Assembly: GCA_028709135.1 (NCBI GenBank)
Contig: JAQVXN010000059.1
Location: 1 to 9,040 of the forward strand
Reading direction: 5' to 3'
From: Bacteroidaceae bacterium
GTDB lineage: Bacteria; Bacteroidota; Bacteroidia; Bacteroidales; Bacteroidaceae
DNA: 9,040 nucleotides
Position numbers and translations under genes: made by a program. The notes below the pieces were generated by a model. The model saw only the letters and a list, made by a program, of their open reading frames with translations, was not told the DNA's origin and made no database searches. Below, piece by piece: positions 6,926 to 9,040 of the stretch (within the stretch, counting starts at the first letter, position 1; the number at the start of each line of letters is the position of its first letter).

Positions 6926-7687
6926 TTAGCCTATTTGGGCAATGCGCCGAAGTTTTACTTCGTCAATAAGCTTTATTTTACGTCCGTCAATGGCTATAAG
7001 TTTTTCTGAGGAAAAATTAGAAAGAGTACGTATGGCATTGGCTGTAGTCATATTGGAAAGAGCTGAAATATCTTCACGAGAAAGATAAATGCTAAGCGTT
7101 GCGCCATCTTCTTCAAGACCATAACTTTCTTTCAAAAAGAGAAGTGTCTCAGCTAAACGACCGCGAATATGGCACTGAGTGAGGGTAATGCTCCTGCGGT
7201 CCGAAATACCTAGATCAATAGAAAGTAATTTGACAAAAAAACACGCAAGACGTACATTCTTCACAATCACATTCTGCACACAATTTAATGGAATTTGTAA
7301 AATGAGGGAATTTTCAAACGCACAAGCATTCGTTACATAACGTTCTCCAGCAAAATAGGCCCGATAACCAAAATATTGCCCCACTTGTATAACACGCATA
7401 ATTTGACTTCGGTTACTGCTTCCAATTTTAAAAATCTTTGCTTTTCCAGAAATTACACAAAGCATATTAAGCGGCTCATCCTTTTCCGCATAAATAGACT
7501 CATTCTTATTGTAATATTTAAAACTGAGCTGGTCAAACAAATAGCTTTGCTCTTCTTGCGTCAGTAAATTCCATAATGAGGAAATATAGCTGATAAGGTC
7601 TTTTTTAGTTAGTTTCTTATTCGGGAGCAATTTCTTCAGACTTTTAAAATTAAGGCAAAAATAAGAATTTTTTATGATATAGAACAT
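6926..7687 (-). CDS. Crp/Fnr-family transcriptional regulator
   Basis: A 253-residue protein with a cyclic-nucleotide-binding-like beta-roll at about 45-140 (KYYNKNESIYAEKDE, VISGKAKIFKIG, GQYFGYRAYFAGERYVTNACAF, ILQIPLNCV). A dimerisation helix follows at ~145-190 (HIRGRLAETLLFLKESYG). The C-terminus is a winged helix-turn-helix at ~200-245 with LSREDISALSNMTTANAIRT and DGRKIKLID, the layout of Bacteroidales Crp/Fnr regulators. The cAMP-contact Arg-Ser pair of CRP is not evident, and no FNR-type N-terminal cysteine cluster is present, so the ligand is unknown. ATG 7687 is the only Met in the first 74 residues, but a TATTTTTG promoter-like motif at 7656-7663 lies inside this N-terminus. A TTG start at 7630 (residue 20), preceded by GAAGAAA, is therefore possible. 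Divergent from the GDE gene. Confidence 0.9.
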   Translation of the reverse strand: MFYIIKNSYFCLNFKSLKKLLPNKKLTKKDLISYISSLWNLLTQEEQSYLFDQLSFKYYNKNESIYAEKDEPLNMLCVISGKAKIFKIGSSNRSQIMRVIQVGQYFGYRAYFAGERYVTNACAFENSLILQIPLNCVQNVIVKNVRLACFFVKLLSIDLGISDRRSITLTQCHIRGRLAETLLFLKESYGLEEDGATLSIYLSREDISALSNMTTANAIRTLSNFSSEKLIAIDGRKIKLIDEVKLRRIAQIG

Positions 7688-7835
7688 AGAAACACTCGTT
7701 TTTTCGTCAGAAAATCAACAAAATAAAGAAATATCAGAAAAAAGGAATTTTTCAACTTTGCTCGCCATATTTTTTTTTGTATTTTTGGAGAAATAAAAAT
7801 GGGGTATAACTTTTAAACAATGAATTAAAACAATA
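7688..7835. promoter_or_regulatory. Divergent control region between the Crp/Fnr gene and the GDE gene
   Basis: A very AT-rich spacer of 148 nt. It holds the GDE promoter (7757-7787) and an inverted repeat GAAAAA/TTTTTC (7737-7742 and 7748-7753) ending 3 nt before that promoter's -33 box. It also holds a direct repeat TCAGAAAA (7707-7714, 7734-7741). For the Crp/Fnr gene no full promoter is seen here. These repeats are candidate binding sites only, since A-tracts make such matches common. Confidence 0.4.
7757..7787 (+). promoter_or_regulatory. Bacteroidetes-type promoter of the GDE gene
   Basis: TTTG (7757-7760), 19 nt, then TATTTTTG (7780-7787) matches both consensus elements with the canonical spacing. 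Transcription would begin about 7793, leaving a leader of ~43 nt to ATG 7836. Within the leader, ATG-AAT-TAA at 7820-7828 forms a two-codon reading frame. Confidence 0.75.
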
Positions 7836-9040
7836 ATGAGCTATTTAAGTTTTGATAAAATCCGGATGACGAATCTGCAAGAATCATTACCTCGTGAAAT
7901 ACTTTGCACAAACCGTTCAGGAGCGTATCTGTGTACAACGATTGTTGGGTGTAACATTAGAAAATATAATGGCCTATTGGTTGTTCCAATTCCAACCATT
8001 GACAATGAAAATCATGTTTTGCTTTCATCTTTAGATGAAACAATCATCCAACATGGGGCTGAGTTTAATTTAGGATTACACAAATATCAAGGGAACAATT
8101 ATAGTCCGAAAGGAAATAAATACATCACGAGTTTTGAATGGAATAATGTTCCGACAACATTATATCGGGTAGGTGGTGTAATATTCAAAAAGGAAATTCT
8201 TTTCAGAAAAAGCGAATCCCGATTGATTATCCGTTATACGCTATTAGATGCTCATTCAGCGACAACGTTACGTTTACGCCCGTTCTTGGCCTTCAGAAGT
8301 GTGAAAGAATTTACACATAAAAATGATAACTACAATGGGAATTATACCGTTATAGAAAACGGAGTAAAAATGTGTTTATATAAAGGTTATCCAGACATGT
8401 ATATGCAGATGAATAAGAAATGCGACTTCATGTTTTTTCCAGACTGGTATATGGGCTTGGATTATCCTATGGAACGTGAAAGAGGTTATTCGTCATCAGA
8501 AGACCTTTATAGTCCCGGTTATTTTGAAATGCCTTTAAAAAAAGGTGAAAGCGTATTGTTTTCTGCGGGTTTGTCTGAAATAGCATGTAATCAATTGGCC
8601 AAAATCATGAATAATGAAGTGCCTGAAATGGAACCTATGACTAGTTTTTATGATTGCCTTTATCATGCAGCACATCAATTTCATTTGGCAAAAAACGGAG
8701 AAGACTACATTATTTCAGGTTATCCTTGGTTTAAATGCCGTGCACGAGATTTTTTTGCATCTATGCCGGGACTTACTCTTACCGTAGGCGATATAAGGCG
8801 ATATGAACAATACATGTCAACCGGAGGTAAAGCTCTTCGCCAATTTATGGCCAAAGAAAGCCTAAGTGTTGAGATATATGAAATGGAACAACCAGACGTG
8901 TTGCTATGGGCTACATGGTGCATACAACAATATTCACGAAGCGTTTCAAAAGAAGAATGCCACAAAAAATATGGAAAACTTTATGAGGAAATTATCCGAT
9001 TTATAATAGGAGGGAAACATGAAAATTTATTCCTCCATGA
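7836..9040 (+). CDS. Glycogen debranching-type enzyme (amylo-alpha-1,6-glucosidase, GDE family), N-terminal part
   Basis: The frame is open from ATG 7836 to the right edge (401 full codons). Family members are about 650 residues, so the C-terminal third is missing. The sequence follows the bacterial/archaeal GDE layout. The N-terminal beta-sandwich domain (about 18-260) contains PREILCTNRSGAYLCTTI, NGLLVVPIP, LLSSLDETI, GLHKYQ, YRVGGV and TTLRLRPFLAFRS. The start of the (alpha/alpha)6 catalytic domain contains GYPWFKCRARDFFASMPGL (295-313, with the RD pair at 304-305) and EMEQPDVLLWATW (349-361). The enzyme would hydrolyse alpha-1,6 branch linkages of glycogen-like alpha-glucan in the cytoplasm; no signal peptide is seen. 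In Bacteroides I recall such a gene being followed by a glycosyltransferase and a GH57 amylase, which cannot be checked here. Upstream in-frame stop and promoter support the start. Confidence 0.92.
   Translation, partial: MSYLSFDKIRMTNLQESLPREILCTNRSGAYLCTTIVGCNIRKYNGLLVVPIPTIDNENHVLLSSLDETIIQHGAEFNLGLHKYQGNNYSPKGNKYITSFEWNNVPTTLYRVGGVIFKKEILFRKSESRLIIRYTLLDAHSATTLRLRPFLAFRSVKEFTHKNDNYNGNYTVIENGVKMCLYKGYPDMYMQMNKKCDFMFFPDWYMGLDYPMERERGYSSSEDLYSPGYFEMPLKKGESVLFSAGLSEIACNQLAKIMNNEVPEMEPMTSFYDCLYHAAHQFHLAKNGEDYIISGYPWFKCRARDFFASMPGLTLTVGDIRRYEQYMSTGGKALRQFMAKESLSVEIYEMEQPDVLLWATWCIQQYSRSVSKEECHKKYGKLYEEIIRFIIGGKHENLFLH

Noticed and set aside
8720..8965. Minus-strand open frame of 81 codons
   Set aside because: Antisense to the catalytic-domain start of the GDE gene, which is conserved on the plus strand.

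Overview
The window reads as a chromosomal segment of a Bacteroidales bacterium (Bacteroides/Prevotella-like). The evidence is low G+C coding DNA, the variant transketolase and glycogen-debranching sequences typical of gut Bacteroidetes, little use of strong Shine-Dalgarno sites, and several promoters matching the Bacteroidetes primary sigma pattern (TTTG, 19-20 nt, TAnnTTTG). Most of the segment is core metabolism and translation. No insertion sequence, phage gene, CRISPR array, tRNA or rRNA was seen.

Layout. (a) 1-2106, minus strand: a pentose-phosphate unit with tkt (transketolase) followed 5 nt later by the first 26 codons of rpiB, which runs off the left edge. Its promoter at 2146-2176 fixes the tkt start at 2106 rather than the longer open frame to 2199. 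(b) 2403-4743, plus strand: rfbC (dTDP-4-dehydrorhamnose 3,5-epimerase) and lepA (EF4), 10 nt apart, behind a promoter at 2352-2383 and closed by a hairpin at 4759-4792. (c) 4744-5225: a long spacer with several inverted repeats and one candidate 36-residue microprotein with a CxxC-x7-CxxC arrangement on the minus strand. (d) 5226-6833, minus strand: an unrecognised three-TM membrane protein followed by a Tat-exported, ComEC-like metallo-beta-lactamase-fold hydrolase, probably one transcript. (e) 6926-7687, minus strand: a Crp/Fnr-type regulator. (f) 7836 to the right edge, plus strand: the N-terminal ~401 residues of a glycogen-debranching-type enzyme (GDE), divergent from the regulator and behind a near-perfect promoter at 7757-7787.

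How the parts relate. tkt/rpiB supply the non-oxidative pentose phosphate pathway, rfbC the dTDP-rhamnose branch of surface polysaccharide synthesis, and GDE storage alpha-glucan turnover. The Crp/Fnr gene shares a 148-nt spacer with GDE and lies just upstream of the membrane-protein/MBL pair, whose promoter region carries a perfect 15-nt palindrome. Regulation of either neighbour by it is a testable inference. The least explained material is the membrane-protein/MBL pair and the putative Cys-rich microprotein. I see no clear evidence of a novel defence or mobile system.
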